This document shows positions 27,238-37,399 of a DNA stretch of 64,000 bases, in pieces. The DNA lies in assembly GCF_002020135.1 (NCBI RefSeq), contig NZ_MPZS01000001.1:1-64000 (forward strand). The letters run 5' to 3'. The position numbers and the translations under genes were made by a program. The DNA comes from Thioclava marina (GTDB lineage Bacteria > Pseudomonadota > Alphaproteobacteria > Rhodobacterales > Rhodobacteraceae). The notes under the pieces were generated by a model that made no database searches, was not told the origin of the DNA, and was given only the letters and a program-made list of their open reading frames with translations. The stretch's first letter is position 1, and each line of letters opens with the position of its first letter.

Positions 27238-28094
27238 TTCGCGCCTCCCTTGCCGGCTTCGTCGCCCAGACCGGGCTGCGCGCCGTGGTCTTCATGGGCG
27301 GCGGCCTCGGCGGTTTCCTCGGCCTTGACCTTGTTCTTGAGGCCGGTGCCCAGATAGGCCTCGATGACGGCCTCGTTTTCCATGATGTGATCGGCGGACC
27401 CTTCGGCGAGCACCTTGCCCTCGGCCATCACGATGACCGGATCGCAGAGGCGGCCGATGAAATCCATGTCATGCTCGATCACGCAGAAGGTGTAGCCGCG
27501 TTCCTTGTTGAGGCGCACGATCGCATCGCCGATCGTGTTCAGCAGCGTCCGGTTCACGCCCGCGCCGACCTCGTCGAGGAACACGATCTTGGCCTCGACC
27601 ATCATCGTGCGACCAAGCTCCAACAGCTTTTTCTGACCGCCCGAGAGATTTCCCGCCTTCTCGTCCTTGAGATGCGAGATCGTCAGGAAATCAAGCACTT
27701 CATCGGCTTTCTTAAGAAGCGCCGCTTCTTCGTCGCGGATCCGTCCACGACCGAACCAGGTGTTCCAGAGCGTCTCGCCCGCCTGGCCCGAGGGCACCAT
27801 CATCAGGTTCTCGCGCACGCTGAGCGAGGGAAATTCATGCGCGATCTGGAAGGTGCGCAGAAGCCCCTTGTGAAAGAGCTCGTGGGGCGCGAGCCCGGTG
27901 ATGTCCTCGCCATCCATCGTGACGCGGCCCGAAGTGGGGGCGTGCACGCCGGCGATGACGTTGAAGAGGGTGGATTTGCCGGCGCCATTCGGCCCGATCA
28001 GACCGGTAATCGAACCGGTCGCGATTTCGAGACTCGCGCCATCGACGGCGCGGAAACCGCCGAAGGATTTTACTAGTTTTTCAACCCGGATCAT
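27234..28094 (-). CDS. livG: Branched-chain amino-acid-type ABC ATPase LivG
   Basis: Second ATPase, about 286 residues. Walker A IGPNGAGKSTLFNVIAG, signature LSGGQKKLLELGRTMM, Walker B IVFLDEVGAGVNRTLLN, with the longer Q-loop region typical of LivG. The C-terminal ~35 residues (KVKAEETAEAAAHEDHG) are a charged extension beyond the usual family end. The start at 28094 follows AGGGGA; in-frame ATGs upstream lack a ribosome site. Confidence 0.94.
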   Translation of the reverse strand: MIRVEKLVKSFGGFRAVDGASLEIATGSITGLIGPNGAGKSTLFNVIAGVHAPTSGRVTMDGEDITGLAPHELFHKGLLRTFQIAHEFPSLSVRENLMMVPSGQAGETLWNTWFGRGRIRDEEAALLKKADEVLDFLTISHLKDEKAGNLSGGQKKLLELGRTMMVEAKIVFLDEVGAGVNRTLLNTIGDAIVRLNKERGYTFCVIEHDMDFIGRLCDPVIVMAEGKVLAEGSADHIMENEAVIEAYLGTGLKNKVKAEETAEAAAHEDHGAQPGLGDEAGKGGAK

Positions 28095-28157
28095 GGGGTC
28101 CCCTGACTTCATGCTTTGCGCGAGCAATGCGCCGCAAGGTCTTGTTTTAATTGGAAA

Positions 28158-28179
28158 CAGCCCGGATCTCTCCGGGCTG
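28158..28179 (-). terminator. Terminator/attenuator between livJ and livG
   Basis: CAGCCCGGA (28158-28166) and TCCGGGCTG (28171-28179) form a 9-bp stem with a 4-base loop. On the leftward transcript it is followed by TTTCC. It probably lets the abundant binding protein be expressed above the membrane and ATPase genes, a common arrangement. Confidence 0.7.
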
Positions 28180-28198
28180 CTTCGCGTCTGTTTTCAGT

Positions 28199-29383
28199 TC
28201 AACGGTACTGGACCGTCTCCATCTTGCCGTCCTTGAACTCGATCTCGCGGAAGGTGCCGGCGGCTTCGCCATTGCCGATCAGGTGAACGGCGGTCGCGCC
28301 TTCATAATTGATCGGTTTGCCTTCCTTGATCAGTTCGAGAGCCTTGGCGAGTTCGCCCGGATAGATCTTCTCGCCATCGCCATTGGCGATGTCCATGATC
28401 TTGTCCTTGTAGACCTTCGGATCGGTCGAGTTCGCGGCTTCCATCGCGAGCAGCATCAGCGCCGCGGCATCATAGGCTTCGCCCGAGTAGACGGAGCTGC
28501 CGTCGAAGCCGGCGGCTTCGGCCAGCGCGAGGAACTTGTCATGGCCTTCGCCTTCCGAGGCGGGCATCTGACCGAAGGAGCCGTTCACTTCCGAGCCGAA
28601 ATTGTCCTGCAGGGTCTGGCTGACCATGCCGTCGGGGAACACGAACGTCTCGAAGGCGCCGGTGTCGAGCGCGCCGCGCAGGATGCCCGAGCCGCCCTGG
28701 TCGATATAGCCCGCGATCACGAGCGCTTCGCCACCGGCCGAGGCCAGCGAGGCCACTTCGGCCGAATAATCGCCCTTGCCGTCTTCGTGCGCGGCCGAGA
28801 TCGTCACGGAACCGCCCTTGGCCTTGTAGGCCTTCTCGAAGCTGTCCGCGAGACCCTTGCCATAGTCGTTGTTGGTATAGGTCAGAGCGACGGACTTGAT
28901 GCCTTTTTCGAGGATCTCGTCGGCCATGACTTCGCCCTGACGCGCATCCGACGGCGCGGTGCGGAAGAACAGGCCGTCATCGGGCAGGGTCGAGAGCGCC
29001 GGCGAGGTGGCCGAGGGCGAGATCATCACCATGCCGTTCGGCATCGCGACGTTTTGCAGAACGGCAGTGGTCGCACCCGAGCACATCGCGCCCATGATGC
29101 CCGACACCTTGTCGGAGGTGACCAGCGTTTCGGCCGCCGCGGTCGCGGCTGCCGCGTCGACGCAGGTCGAGTCGCCGCGCACCGGGGTCACGGTGTCGCC
29201 GCCCAGCAGCTTGCCGGAATCCGAGACTTCCTTCATCGCCAGCTCGGCGCCCTGTGCCATCGGCGGGGACAGGGATTCGAGCGGGCCGGTGAAGCCCAGC
29301 AGGACGCCCATCTTCACATCCGCGGCGTAAGCGCCGGTCGCGGCAAAGGCGATCGCGCCCGAGGCCAGAAGAATTCGTTTCAT
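28199..29383 (-). CDS. ABC transporter periplasmic substrate-binding protein (LivJ-like)
   Basis: A 394-residue exported binding protein with signal peptide MKRILLASGAIAFAATGAYA. The mature part begins ADVKMGVLLGFTGPLESLSP, a type I periplasmic binding fold of the Leu/Ile/Val family, and includes ALTYTNNDYGKGLADSFEKA. It presumably feeds the LivFGHM complex encoded downstream. Exact ligand unknown. Confidence 0.93.
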   Translation of the reverse strand: MKRILLASGAIAFAATGAYAADVKMGVLLGFTGPLESLSPPMAQGAELAMKEVSDSGKLLGGDTVTPVRGDSTCVDAAAATAAAETLVTSDKVSGIMGAMCSGATTAVLQNVAMPNGMVMISPSATSPALSTLPDDGLFFRTAPSDARQGEVMADEILEKGIKSVALTYTNNDYGKGLADSFEKAYKAKGGSVTISAAHEDGKGDYSAEVASLASAGGEALVIAGYIDQGGSGILRGALDTGAFETFVFPDGMVSQTLQDNFGSEVNGSFGQMPASEGEGHDKFLALAEAAGFDGSSVYSGEAYDAAALMLLAMEAANSTDPKVYKDKIMDIANGDGEKIYPGELAKALELIKEGKPINYEGATAVHLIGNGEAAGTFREIEFKDGKMETVQYR

Positions 29384-29574
29384 TTATTCACTCCCGTGTT
29401 GGAACTCGCGTTCTGGCGCGAGGTTAGTGTGCGGTTATGCAAATGTGAAGAACCGCTGGCGCGGCGATCACGCGAAAAACCGACCTGAAGGTCAAGATCG
29501 GGCGAAATCGACGTAACGGCAATGTGGGGGTGCGTGCAAATTCGTGAAAAAATTCGCTCCGTTTCGCGCAACTT

Positions 29575-30657
29575 TCAATCGTCGGCGAAATCGGCTTCGG
29601 GGCCTTCGGTTGCATCCATGTTGTCACGCTCGCCCATAGCGGAAGTGCCGCGCTCGCGGTAGGGAGTCGTCTGGTAATGTGCGCGGTAGCATTTCGAGAA
29701 ATGCGACGGGCTCGCAAAGCCGCAAGCCATCGCGACATTGATCACGCTCATCTCGGTCTGCATCAGCAGGTTGCGCGCCTTTTGCAGCCGCAATTCCATG
29801 TAATAGCGCTTAGGGCTGCGGTTGAGGTAGCGGCGAAACAGCCGTTCCAGCTGGCGCGCGGACATGCCGACCTCGGTGGCGAGCTGCGCGGGGCTGATCG
29901 GATCCTCGATATTGGTTTCCATCCGCCCGATCACCTGGGCGAGCTTGGGATGCCGCACACCGATGCGGGTCGGGATCGAGAGCCGCTGGGTGTCGCGATC
30001 GGTGCGGATGGTCGAATGGATGAGCTGGTCGGCGACGGTATTGGCAAGCTCTTCACCGTGATCGCGCGCGATCAATCGCAGCATCAGGTCGATCGAGGCC
30101 GTGCCGCCCGCGGTCGTCACGCGGTTGCCGTCGATCACGAAAACGCCCTTGGTCAGTTCGACATCGGGGAAGTCCTCGGTGAAGGAATCGGTGTTTTCCC
30201 AATGGATCGTGGCGCGCTTGCCATCGAGAAGCCCGGCCTTGGCCAGCGCATAGGAGCCGGTGCATAGCCCGCCCATCACCGAACCGCGCCGTGCCTCGCG
30301 GCGCAGCCAGCTGAGAACCGGCTTCGTCACCGCCTCGACCACGTCGATACCGCCGCAGACCAGAACCATCGTGTCGCGTCCGAGCTCTTCCAGACCGATA
30401 TCGGTGCGAAACACCGTGCCGTTGGAGCAGGCGACATCGGCGCCGTCTTCAGAGGCGAGCTTCCACGAATAGAGCATGCGCCCGGAAACCTGGTTAGCTA
30501 GTCGCAGCGGCTCGATTGCGCTGGCGAAGGCCATCATCGTGAACCGATCGAGAAGCAGGAACACGACCGAGCGATGGCGGCTGTCCTCGCCGAGGCGGAT
30601 CATTCCCTGCGACGGCGCGGGACGACGGGCAGGGCGGGGCGGGGAACGGTCGGACAT
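29575..30657 (-). CDS. GlxA-family AraC-type transcriptional regulator
   Basis: A 360-residue regulator with an N-terminal DJ-1/PfpI-like amidotransferase domain (about 28-200; VLVCGGIDVVEAV, GLCTGSYALAKAGLLDGKRA) and a C-terminal AraC helix-turn-helix pair (about 230-330; ISPAQLATEVGMSARQLERL and MACGFASPSHFSKCYRAHY). Related proteins (GbdR, CdhR, ArgR types) control catabolism of betaines, carnitine and arginine. The transporter genes downstream are plausible targets by proximity only. An acidic C-terminal tail extends beyond the HTH. Confidence 0.92.
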   Translation of the reverse strand: MSDRSPPRPARRPAPSQGMIRLGEDSRHRSVVFLLLDRFTMMAFASAIEPLRLANQVSGRMLYSWKLASEDGADVACSNGTVFRTDIGLEELGRDTMVLVCGGIDVVEAVTKPVLSWLRREARRGSVMGGLCTGSYALAKAGLLDGKRATIHWENTDSFTEDFPDVELTKGVFVIDGNRVTTAGGTASIDLMLRLIARDHGEELANTVADQLIHSTIRTDRDTQRLSIPTRIGVRHPKLAQVIGRMETNIEDPISPAQLATEVGMSARQLERLFRRYLNRSPKRYYMELRLQKARNLLMQTEMSVINVAMACGFASPSHFSKCYRAHYQTTPYRERGTSAMGERDNMDATEGPEADFADD

Positions 30658-30841
30658 GGGCGATCTCTTTGGAACCTCTCGGCTTCTTACGCAAAGCTGA
30701 AAATCGAGATCTGTGCAAGGGGCGGCTCGTGCGGGGACTTGCTGGGAGCTTTGGCATGTTAGCGTTAAATTCGGGTTTGTTCTCGGGCGTCGGCGAGTCT
30801 ATAAGCGCGCCCTGATAAGATACCATGCTTTGGAGGATCAG

Positions 30842-32212
30842 ATGGGCAAGGGTTGGAGCAAATCGGACTGGCGCGCGAAACCGCGGGTTCAGATGCCCGA
30901 CTATCCCGATCAGGCGGCGCTGCACGCGGTAGAGGAAACCCTCTCGCGGATGCCCCCTCTGGTCTTTGCGGGTGAGGCGCGCAAGCTCAAGGCGGAACTG
31001 GCCAAGGCCGCCAAGGGCGAGGCCTTCCTGCTTCAGGGCGGCGATTGCGCCGAAGCGTTCGGCGAATTCTCGGCCGACAACATCCGCGACACCTTCAAGG
31101 TCATGCTGCAAATGGCGGTCGTGCTCACCTGGGGCGCGAAAGTGCCGGTGATCAAGGTCGGCCGGATGGCGGGCCAGTTCGCCAAGCCGCGCTCGGCGCC
31201 CACCGAGGTGATCAACGGCGAGGAACTGCCGAGCTACCGCGGCGATATCATCAACGGCTTCGACTTCACCGAAGCGGCGCGCTTGCCCGATCCGAACCGG
31301 ATGCTTCAGGCCTATACGCAGGCTGCGGCTTCGCTGAACCTGCTGCGCGCCTTCTCGACCGGCGGTTACGCCGACATTCACCGCGTCCAGAGCTGGATCG
31401 CGGGCTTCACCGATGCCGAGGAAGCCGAGAAATACCGCAAGGTGGCCGACCAGATCTCGGATGCGATGGAATTCATGCGCGCCGCCGGCGTGACCTCGGA
31501 AACCGCGCATGAGCTGGGATCGGTCGATTTCTACACCTCCCACGAGGCGCTGCTTCTGGAATATGAAGAGGCGCTGTGCCGCATCGATTCAACCACCGGC
31601 CTGCCGATCGCGGGAACGGGCCACATGCTCTGGATCGGCGACCGCACCCGTCAGGTCGACGGCGCGCATGTCGAATTCTGCCGCGGTGTGCAAAACCCGA
31701 TCGGCCTGAAATGCGGCCCCACCACCACCGAGGACGACCTCAAGGCGCTGATGGCCAAGCTGAACCCCGAAAACGAGGCGGGCCGCCTGACGCTCATCGC
31801 GCGTTTCGGCGCGGGCAAGGTCGGCGATCACCTGCCGCGCCTGATCCGCACGGTCGAGGCCGAGGGCGCCAATGTCGTCTGGTCCTGCGACCCGATGCAC
31901 GGCAACACGATCAAATCGGCCAGCGGCTTCAAGACGCGCCCCTTCGACAGCGTGCTGCGCGAGGTGCGCGAGTTCTTCGCGATCCACAAGGCCGAAGGCA
32001 CGATTCCGGGTGGCGTGCATTTCGAGATGACCGGCAAGGACGTGACCGAATGCACCGGCGGCGTGCGCGCGGTGACCGACGAGGACCTTTCCTCGCGTTA
32101 CCACACCGCGTGCGACCCGCGCCTGAACGCGAGCCAATCTCTGGAACTGGCGTTTCTCGTGGCCGAGGAACTGCAGGACCGCCGCAAGCTGGCCAAGGCC
32201 GCCTCGCAGTAA
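30842..32212 (+). CDS. 3-deoxy-7-phosphoheptulonate synthase, class II
   Basis: First step of the shikimate pathway, condensing PEP and erythrose-4-phosphate. The 456 residues match plant-type (class II) DAHP synthases: [34 protein letters not shown], and [13 protein letters not shown], with metal-binding CDPMHGNTI and [15 protein letters not shown]. The start at 30842 follows TTGGAGG. The longer in-frame extension covers the intergenic region upstream. Followed by a strong terminator. Confidence 0.96.
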   Translation: MGKGWSKSDWRAKPRVQMPDYPDQAALHAVEETLSRMPPLVFAGEARKLKAELAKAAKGEAFLLQGGDCAEAFGEFSADNIRDTFKVMLQMAVVLTWGAKVPVIKVGRMAGQFAKPRSAPTEVINGEELPSYRGDIINGFDFTEAARLPDPNRMLQAYTQAAASLNLLRAFSTGGYADIHRVQSWIAGFTDAEEAEKYRKVADQISDAMEFMRAAGVTSETAHELGSVDFYTSHEALLLEYEEALCRIDSTTGLPIAGTGHMLWIGDRTRQVDGAHVEFCRGVQNPIGLKCGPTTTEDDLKALMAKLNPENEAGRLTLIARFGAGKVGDHLPRLIRTVEAEGANVVWSCDPMHGNTIKSASGFKTRPFDSVLREVREFFAIHKAEGTIPGGVHFEMTGKDVTECTGGVRAVTDEDLSSRYHTACDPRLNASQSLELAFLVAEELQDRRKLAKAASQ

Positions 32213-32233
32213 GCGGCGCACAGAAGAAACAGC

Positions 32234-32262
32234 AAAGGCCCGGGACTTCCCCGGGCCTTTTT
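32234..32262 (+). terminator. Intrinsic terminator after the DAHP synthase gene
   Basis: AAAGGCCCGGG (32234-32244) pairs with CCCGGGCCTTT (32250-32260) around ACTTC and continues into TTTTT. It can also serve the convergent gene that ends at 32284. Confidence 0.9.
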
Positions 32263-32283
32263 CGTTGGTTCGGGCGTGCAGCC

Positions 32284-33369
32284 TCAATCCATCGGATGAG
32301 GCAGCTCGACCGTGAAGAGCTTGAACCGCGTTGCCTGATGACGGTTGAAGTTGTTGTCGCTTGCGGTGAGCATCGTCTCGCGCCCGCCGATGACCGGTCC
32401 GAAGGCGATATCTTCGAGATCATCCACCGCGATCCCGGGCATTCCGGGGGAAAGCTCGAACCACAGCGCCTTGTGCACGGGGTGATCGCGGATGCGGTCG
32501 ATCCGGTCCTCGCCCGCGATATTGCTCGCGCCTTTTGTCGAGACCACGTAGAAGCGCACGGAATTTCCGACGCCCGCCGCATAGCCGCGCTCGACGGTCA
32601 CCAGCCGACCGTCAGGCAGGGCCGCGAGCGCGGTCAGCCCGTTTGAGGCCGGACCGTCGAATTTCGTCGGGCGGGCCGGGATCGTGTCGGTGTAGTAGAC
32701 ATATTCCGCGCGCGGCTGCCCGGTCTCGGGATCGAGCATCAACAGCCGCACCGGGCTTTGCTCGGTATAGCTTGCGACAGGGCCGTCTTGCGCCAGCGCC
32801 TCCTCGGTCGCCGCGATCAGCGTGTGACCGTCGGGGCCGAGGTCGAGCGCGTCGATCGGGTGATCGGGCCGCACGCCATGCGCGCGCAGCCCTTGCGCGG
32901 CGAAAGCCGGGGGCAGGGGCACGGGGGCTGCGCCATCGCCTGCGCTCGATGCGGAGAAGAGTGCAGGACCTGGCCCCTCTATGTCCTCGGCGCTCCAGTA
33001 GATCCGGTCATGCGCGGGATCGACCGCGACGCCGCCCGCGCGGACCTGTGCCCCGAATGCTGCGCCATCGGGGCCGCGCAGGGGCCGCATGCCCAGAATA
33101 TCGAGCCCGGAAAAACGGCCGTTCTCGACCGCGATGCGCAGATGATAAAGGCGCGGCGGGCCGTTATCGCCATGCGCGTCCGAAATCGCGACGAACTGCC
33201 CCGAGCGCGGGTCATAGGAGAGATCCGAGAGACCGCCGAACGGCACGCCCTCGATCGAGAGGCCGGTCGGCAACGTGATTTCTCCGATCAGCTCGGGCGC
33301 GGGGAGAGGGCCTGAAAACGTGGGCAACGGCGCGAGGGCAAAAGCGCAAAGCAACAGGGCAGGGCGCAT
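32284..33369 (-). CDS. Exported esterase-like/phytase-like family protein
   Basis: A 361-residue secreted protein. Signal peptide MRPALLLCAFALAPLPTFSG, then a beta-propeller-like domain with GLSDLSYDPRSGQFVAISDA, ASNGLTALAALPDGRLVTVE and IAVDDLEDIAFGP, typical of the esterase-like activity of phytase family (PF13449). The start at 33369 is set by the signal peptide; the open frame runs much further upstream without protein-like composition. Substrate unknown. Confidence 0.88.
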   Translation of the reverse strand: MRPALLLCAFALAPLPTFSGPLPAPELIGEITLPTGLSIEGVPFGGLSDLSYDPRSGQFVAISDAHGDNGPPRLYHLRIAVENGRFSGLDILGMRPLRGPDGAAFGAQVRAGGVAVDPAHDRIYWSAEDIEGPGPALFSASSAGDGAAPVPLPPAFAAQGLRAHGVRPDHPIDALDLGPDGHTLIAATEEALAQDGPVASYTEQSPVRLLMLDPETGQPRAEYVYYTDTIPARPTKFDGPASNGLTALAALPDGRLVTVERGYAAGVGNSVRFYVVSTKGASNIAGEDRIDRIRDHPVHKALWFELSPGMPGIAVDDLEDIAFGPVIGGRETMLTASDNNFNRHQATRFKLFTVELPHPMD

Positions 33370-33933
33370 CGGTCGGGCTCCTTTCGGGTCGCAGCAATGG
33401 TAGAGCCCCTGCCGCGTCTGTCTGCCGACATTCCCCTGACAACGCTTCACTTTGGCGTGGCGGGCCCGTGTCCCTGCGTGAGCGAAAACCTCTCCCGCGC
33501 TGGTGCAATTCACCCATTCGCAACGAAAATTCGATTGTGTTTCATCCTCCCGTGAAGCTATTGTCACCTTTAGTCGGCTTCGCGCAGAGCGTGCGGGGTC
33601 CACGGAATTCGCTGAGATCGGGGCAGAGGTCTCGCGCATGGCGCGAAGCAGCCCGGGCTCAACCGATTGGCCGGAAGGCCGTAAGTTTGTCTCCCTCTGC
33701 CGCATTGCGCGGGATGGAGGCCGTCAATTGGGTCCGCCCCGCCGGCAATGGCGACCGGATCTTGGAAAGAACCGCGATGATGCGTGACAGGATTTCGCTG
33801 ATGGAGACGGGAAGGCCTCGGGCCACCGCCATCTGCGCGCATGTCCGCATGCTCGCCTCAAGGACAGTCCCGGCCCTGCATGCCGCCTCGCCCCCGGGCA
33901 GGCGGTCGACACGGGTCGGCCTATTGGATTTAC
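33370..33933 (+). promoter_or_regulatory. Divergent promoter region and long RNase E leader
   Basis: This 564-bp region separates the leftward phytase-like gene from rne. I find no credible gene; short open frames on both strands look like GC-bias artefacts. RNase E mRNAs in other bacteria carry long 5' leaders that mediate autoregulation by the enzyme, and a leader of several hundred bases would fit here. No conserved hairpin could be established by eye. Confidence 0.45.
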
Positions 33934-36819
33934 ATGGCAAAGAAGATGCTCATCGATGCCACCCACGCGGAAGAGACCCGCGTCGTGGTGGTGGACGGCA
34001 ACAAGGTCGAGGAATTTGACTTTGAAACCATCAACAAACGGCAGCTCGCTGGCAATATCTACCTCGCAAAGGTAACCCGCGTCGAACCGTCGCTTCAGGC
34101 GGCCTTCGTGGATTACGGCGGAAACCGTCACGGGTTCCTCGCCTTCGCGGAAATCCACCCCGATTACTACCAGATCCCGGTTGCCGATCGCGAGGCGCTG
34201 CTCGAGGAAGAGCGTCAACTCGCCGAGGCTGCTGCCGAGGAAGAGGACAAGCCGAAGTCCTCGCGCCGTCGCCGCTCGCGCCGGTCCTCGGCAAAGGCCG
34301 AGAAGGCGACGCAGGACGATGCGGTGATCAGCTCGGAAGAGATCCCCGGCATGGCCGTGGTCGACCTGTCCGAGGGCGACGAGGCTGCGGCGGGCGAAGC
34401 TTCCGCCGAAGGCGCCGCTCCCGAGGTGCAGGCTGACGAGGCGCCCGTTGAGACCGCCGTGTCCGAAGAGGCCCCGGCCGAAGCCGACGAAGCCGCCGCG
34501 GAAGCGATCGAAGCTTCGGAAGAGGCCGACGAGGCCGAGGCTTCCGACGAAGACGAGGCCGACGCCGACGAGGAAACCGACGAGGACGCAGAGGCCGTCG
34601 AGGCCGATCACGGCATCGAATCGGTTGCCGAGGAAGACGTTCATGAGGAAATCCGCCCTGCGCGCAAACCGCGCCCGCGCCGCTACAAGATCCAGGAAGT
34701 GATCAAGGTGCGCCAGATCATGCTGGTGCAGGTCGTCAAGGAAGAGCGCGGCAACAAGGGCGCGGCGCTGACCACCTATCTCTCGCTCGCAGGCCGCTAT
34801 TGCGTGCTCATGCCCAACACCGCGCGCGGTGGCGGGATCAGCCGCAAGATCACCAACGCGGCCGACCGCAAGAAGCTCAAGGAGATCGCGAGCGAACTCG
34901 ACGTGCCGAAAGGCGCGGGGCTGATCGTGCGCACCGCCGGCGCGCAGCGCACCAAGACCGAGATCAAGCGCGACTACGAATACCTGATGCGCCTGTGGGA
35001 GCAGATCCGCGACCTGACGATGAAATCCATCGCACCCGCGCCGATCTACGAAGAGGGCGACCTGATCAAGCGCTCGATCCGCGACCTCTATTCGAAGGAT
35101 ATCGACGAGGTTCTGGTCGAGGGTGAGCGCGGCTATCGCGCGGCCAAGGACTTCATGAAGATGATCATGCCGTCCCACGCCAAGAACGTGAAGCATTACG
35201 CCGAGGCGTTGCCGCTCTTCGCGCGTCATCAGGTCGAGAGCTATCTCGGCTCGATGTTCAACCCGACCGTGCAGCTGAAATCCGGCGGTTACATCGTGAT
35301 CGGCGTGACCGAGGCGCTCGTGGCGATCGACGTGAACTCGGGTCGGGCCACCAAGGAAGGCTCGATCGAGGAGACCGCGCTCAAGACCAACCTTGAGGCT
35401 GCCGAAGAGGTCGCTCGCCAGCTGCGCCTGCGCGATCTCGCGGGTCTGATCGTGATCGATTTCATCGACATGGAAGAGCGCAAGAACAACAACGCGGTCG
35501 AGAAGCGTCTGAAGGACAAGCTGAAGACCGACCGCGCGCGCATCCAGGTCGGTCGCATCTCGGGCTTCGGCCTGCTGGAAATGAGCCGCCAGCGCCTGCG
35601 TCCGGGGATGATCGAATCGACGACCCAACCCTGTCCGCATTGCCACGGCACCGGCCTTATCCGTTCGGATGACAGCCTTGCGCTGACCGTGCTGCGCGCG
35701 ATCGAGGAAGAAGGGACGCGCAAGCGCGCCCGCGAGGTTCTCGTGCGCGCGCCGGTGGCGGTCGCGAATTACCTGATGAACGCCAAGCGCGAGCATGTCG
35801 CGAACATCGAGGCGCGTTACGGCCTGTCGGTCCGCATCGAGGCGGCGCCGGAACTCGTCTCGCCCGATTTCACCATCGAAAAGTTCAAGACCGCAACCCG
35901 CTTCGTGCCCGAAGTGACCAGCCCGGTCGTTTCGGCCTCCGCGAGCCTGATGGCCGAGATCGACGAGATGGAGGATGAGGTCGAGGAAGAAGACGAGACC
36001 GAGGCCGAGGTCGAGACCCCGGAGGTCGAGTCGGACGCCGAGGACCAGCCCAAGAAGAAGCGCCGTCGTCGTCGTCGCCGCAAGAAGCCGAACGGCGATC
36101 AGGCAGAGTTCAACGGATCCGAGGAGGGTTCGGACGAGGAAGGCGCGGAGAGCGACGCCGAGACCGAAGAGATCGCCGAGGAAACCGCTCCGGCCGACGC
36201 CGAGCCTGCCGAAGCAGCCGAGGCTGCGCCGGTCGAGGAAGAGGCGCCCAAGCCCAAGCGCCGTTCGCGTTCGCGCAAGAAGGCGGAGCCTGCCGAGGCT
36301 GAGGTGACCGAAACCGCGACGACCGAGGCTGAGGCCGAGGCTGCGACGGAAGAAAAGCCCAAGCGCCGGACCCGTACGCGCAAGAAAAAGGAACCCGAAG
36401 CCGAGGCTCAGGCCGCGGTCGAGGGATCTGACGCGGTGGCCGAAGTCTCCGAAGAGGCACCGAAGCCGAAGCGTCGCACCCGCTCGCGCAAGAAAGTCGA
36501 GGAACCGGTCGCCGAGGCCGAACCCGAAACGCCTGCGCCCGAGACCCCCGAGCCCGACGCTCCTGTCGAGCCGGTCGAGACGCCCGAACCGGATGCTCCG
36601 GTCGAGACGCCCGAGCCCAGCCCGGAAGAGGCGCCGGACGTGACCCCCGAGGAGACGCCCGTGGCCCCCGAGCCAGAGACACCCTTCGAGGAGCCCGTCG
36701 AGATGCCCCAGCCCGACGCGCCGGTAGAGATCCCGACGATGAGCGTCGAAGGCGAGGGGGAGGTTCTCGTCGAGGATGACACCAAGCCCAAACGTCGCGG
36801 CTGGTGGAGCCGGGGCTGA
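33934..36819 (+). CDS. rne: Ribonuclease E
   Basis: Main endoribonuclease for mRNA decay and stable RNA processing. About 961 residues beginning MAKKMLIDATHAEETRVVVV. The S1 domain (about 35-280) is interrupted by a long Glu/Ala/Asp-rich insertion (about 95-235). The RNase H-like and DNase I-like regions follow, with ITDV-type VIGVTEALVAIDVNSGRATK, GLIVIDFIDME and the zinc-link CPHCHGTG. The C-terminal ~300 residues are low complexity, with repeated basic blocks such as PKRRTRSRKK alternating with acidic runs, likely the degradosome/RNA-binding scaffold. No good ribosome site precedes ATG 33934. Confidence 0.95.
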   Translation: MAKKMLIDATHAEETRVVVVDGNKVEEFDFETINKRQLAGNIYLAKVTRVEPSLQAAFVDYGGNRHGFLAFAEIHPDYYQIPVADREALLEEERQLAEAAAEEEDKPKSSRRRRSRRSSAKAEKATQDDAVISSEEIPGMAVVDLSEGDEAAAGEASAEGAAPEVQADEAPVETAVSEEAPAEADEAAAEAIEASEEADEAEASDEDEADADEETDEDAEAVEADHGIESVAEEDVHEEIRPARKPRPRRYKIQEVIKVRQIMLVQVVKEERGNKGAALTTYLSLAGRYCVLMPNTARGGGISRKITNAADRKKLKEIASELDVPKGAGLIVRTAGAQRTKTEIKRDYEYLMRLWEQIRDLTMKSIAPAPIYEEGDLIKRSIRDLYSKDIDEVLVEGERGYRAAKDFMKMIMPSHAKNVKHYAEALPLFARHQVESYLGSMFNPTVQLKSGGYIVIGVTEALVAIDVNSGRATKEGSIEETALKTNLEAAEEVARQLRLRDLAGLIVIDFIDMEERKNNNAVEKRLKDKLKTDRARIQVGRISGFGLLEMSRQRLRPGMIESTTQPCPHCHGTGLIRSDDSLALTVLRAIEEEGTRKRAREVLVRAPVAVANYLMNAKREHVANIEARYGLSVRIEAAPELVSPDFTIEKFKTATRFVPEVTSPVVSASASLMAEIDEMEDEVEEEDETEAEVETPEVESDAEDQPKKKRRRRRRRKKPNGDQAEFNGSEEGSDEEGAESDAETEEIAEETAPADAEPAEAAEAAPVEEEAPKPKRRSRSRKKAEPAEAEVTETATTEAEAEAATEEKPKRRTRTRKKKEPEAEAQAAVEGSDAVAEVSEEAPKPKRRTRSRKKVEEPVAEAEPETPAPETPEPDAPVEPVETPEPDAPVETPEPSPEEAPDVTPEETPVAPEPETPFEEPVEMPQPDAPVEIPTMSVEGEGEVLVEDDTKPKRRGWWSRG

Positions 36820-36835
36820 GAGCTCTGAAATGACG

Positions 36836-36863
36836 AAGGCCGGGCAGAGCGCCCGGCCTTTTT
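36836..36863. terminator. Intrinsic terminator after rne
   Basis: AAGGCCGGGC (36836-36845) pairs with GCCCGGCCTT (36851-36860) around AGAGC, with T-run TTTTT. It lies between the convergent rne and ribH and may serve both. Confidence 0.88.
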
Positions 36864-36880
36864 CTTTTGCGCGGCCGCGA

Positions 36881-37315
36881 TCAGGCGGCTTGCGTCGCGC
36901 GTGCCCGGCTCAATTGCAGGGCTGCCCACGCGGCCTCTCGGCCCTTCTCGACGAAATGGGCGCGGAAGATGCGTCCGTGATGCTCGGTCTCTTGGTAATG
37001 ATGCGGCGTCAGCGAGACCGAGAGCACCGGAACCCCGGTCTCCAGCCCCACCTGCATCAGGCCGTTGACCACCGCCTGCGCGACGAAGTCATGGCGATAG
37101 ATCCCGCCATCGACCACGAACGCGGCTGCGGCAATCGCGCCATAGCGTCCACTTCGCGCCAATTCCTGCGCGCGCAGAGGTAACTCGAACGCCCCCGGCA
37201 CATCGAAGACATCGACCTGTGCGGCGGGGATCTCGTGCAAGAACCCGACCAATGCCTGATCGACGATGTCGGCATGCCAGCTGGCCTTGATGAAAGCGTA
37301 ACGGGTGTGTGTCAT
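36881..37315 (-). CDS. ribH: 6,7-dimethyl-8-ribityllumazine synthase, RibH2 type
   Basis: Penultimate riboflavin enzyme, condensing the pyrimidine intermediate with dihydroxybutanone phosphate. The 144 residues resemble the decameric type II enzyme of Brucella and rhizobia: YAFIKASWHADIVDQALVGF, FDVPGAFELPLRAQELA, VVDGGIYRHDFVAQAVVNG and VLSVSLTPHHYQE. Type II enzymes carry the Trp after the substrate-binding serine (SWHADIV). The start at 37315 was chosen because an FMN riboswitch occupies the sequence upstream. Confidence 0.94.
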   Translation of the reverse strand: MTHTRYAFIKASWHADIVDQALVGFLHEIPAAQVDVFDVPGAFELPLRAQELARSGRYGAIAAAAFVVDGGIYRHDFVAQAVVNGLMQVGLETGVPVLSVSLTPHHYQETEHHGRIFRAHFVEKGREAAWAALQLSRARATQAA

Positions 37316-37399
37316 CGTGAACTCCTTTTCGTGCGACACGTCACCCAAGGCGATCACAGGCAGACCTTCCCGCCCGCAAGGCGGGCCGGGTCGGCTGCT

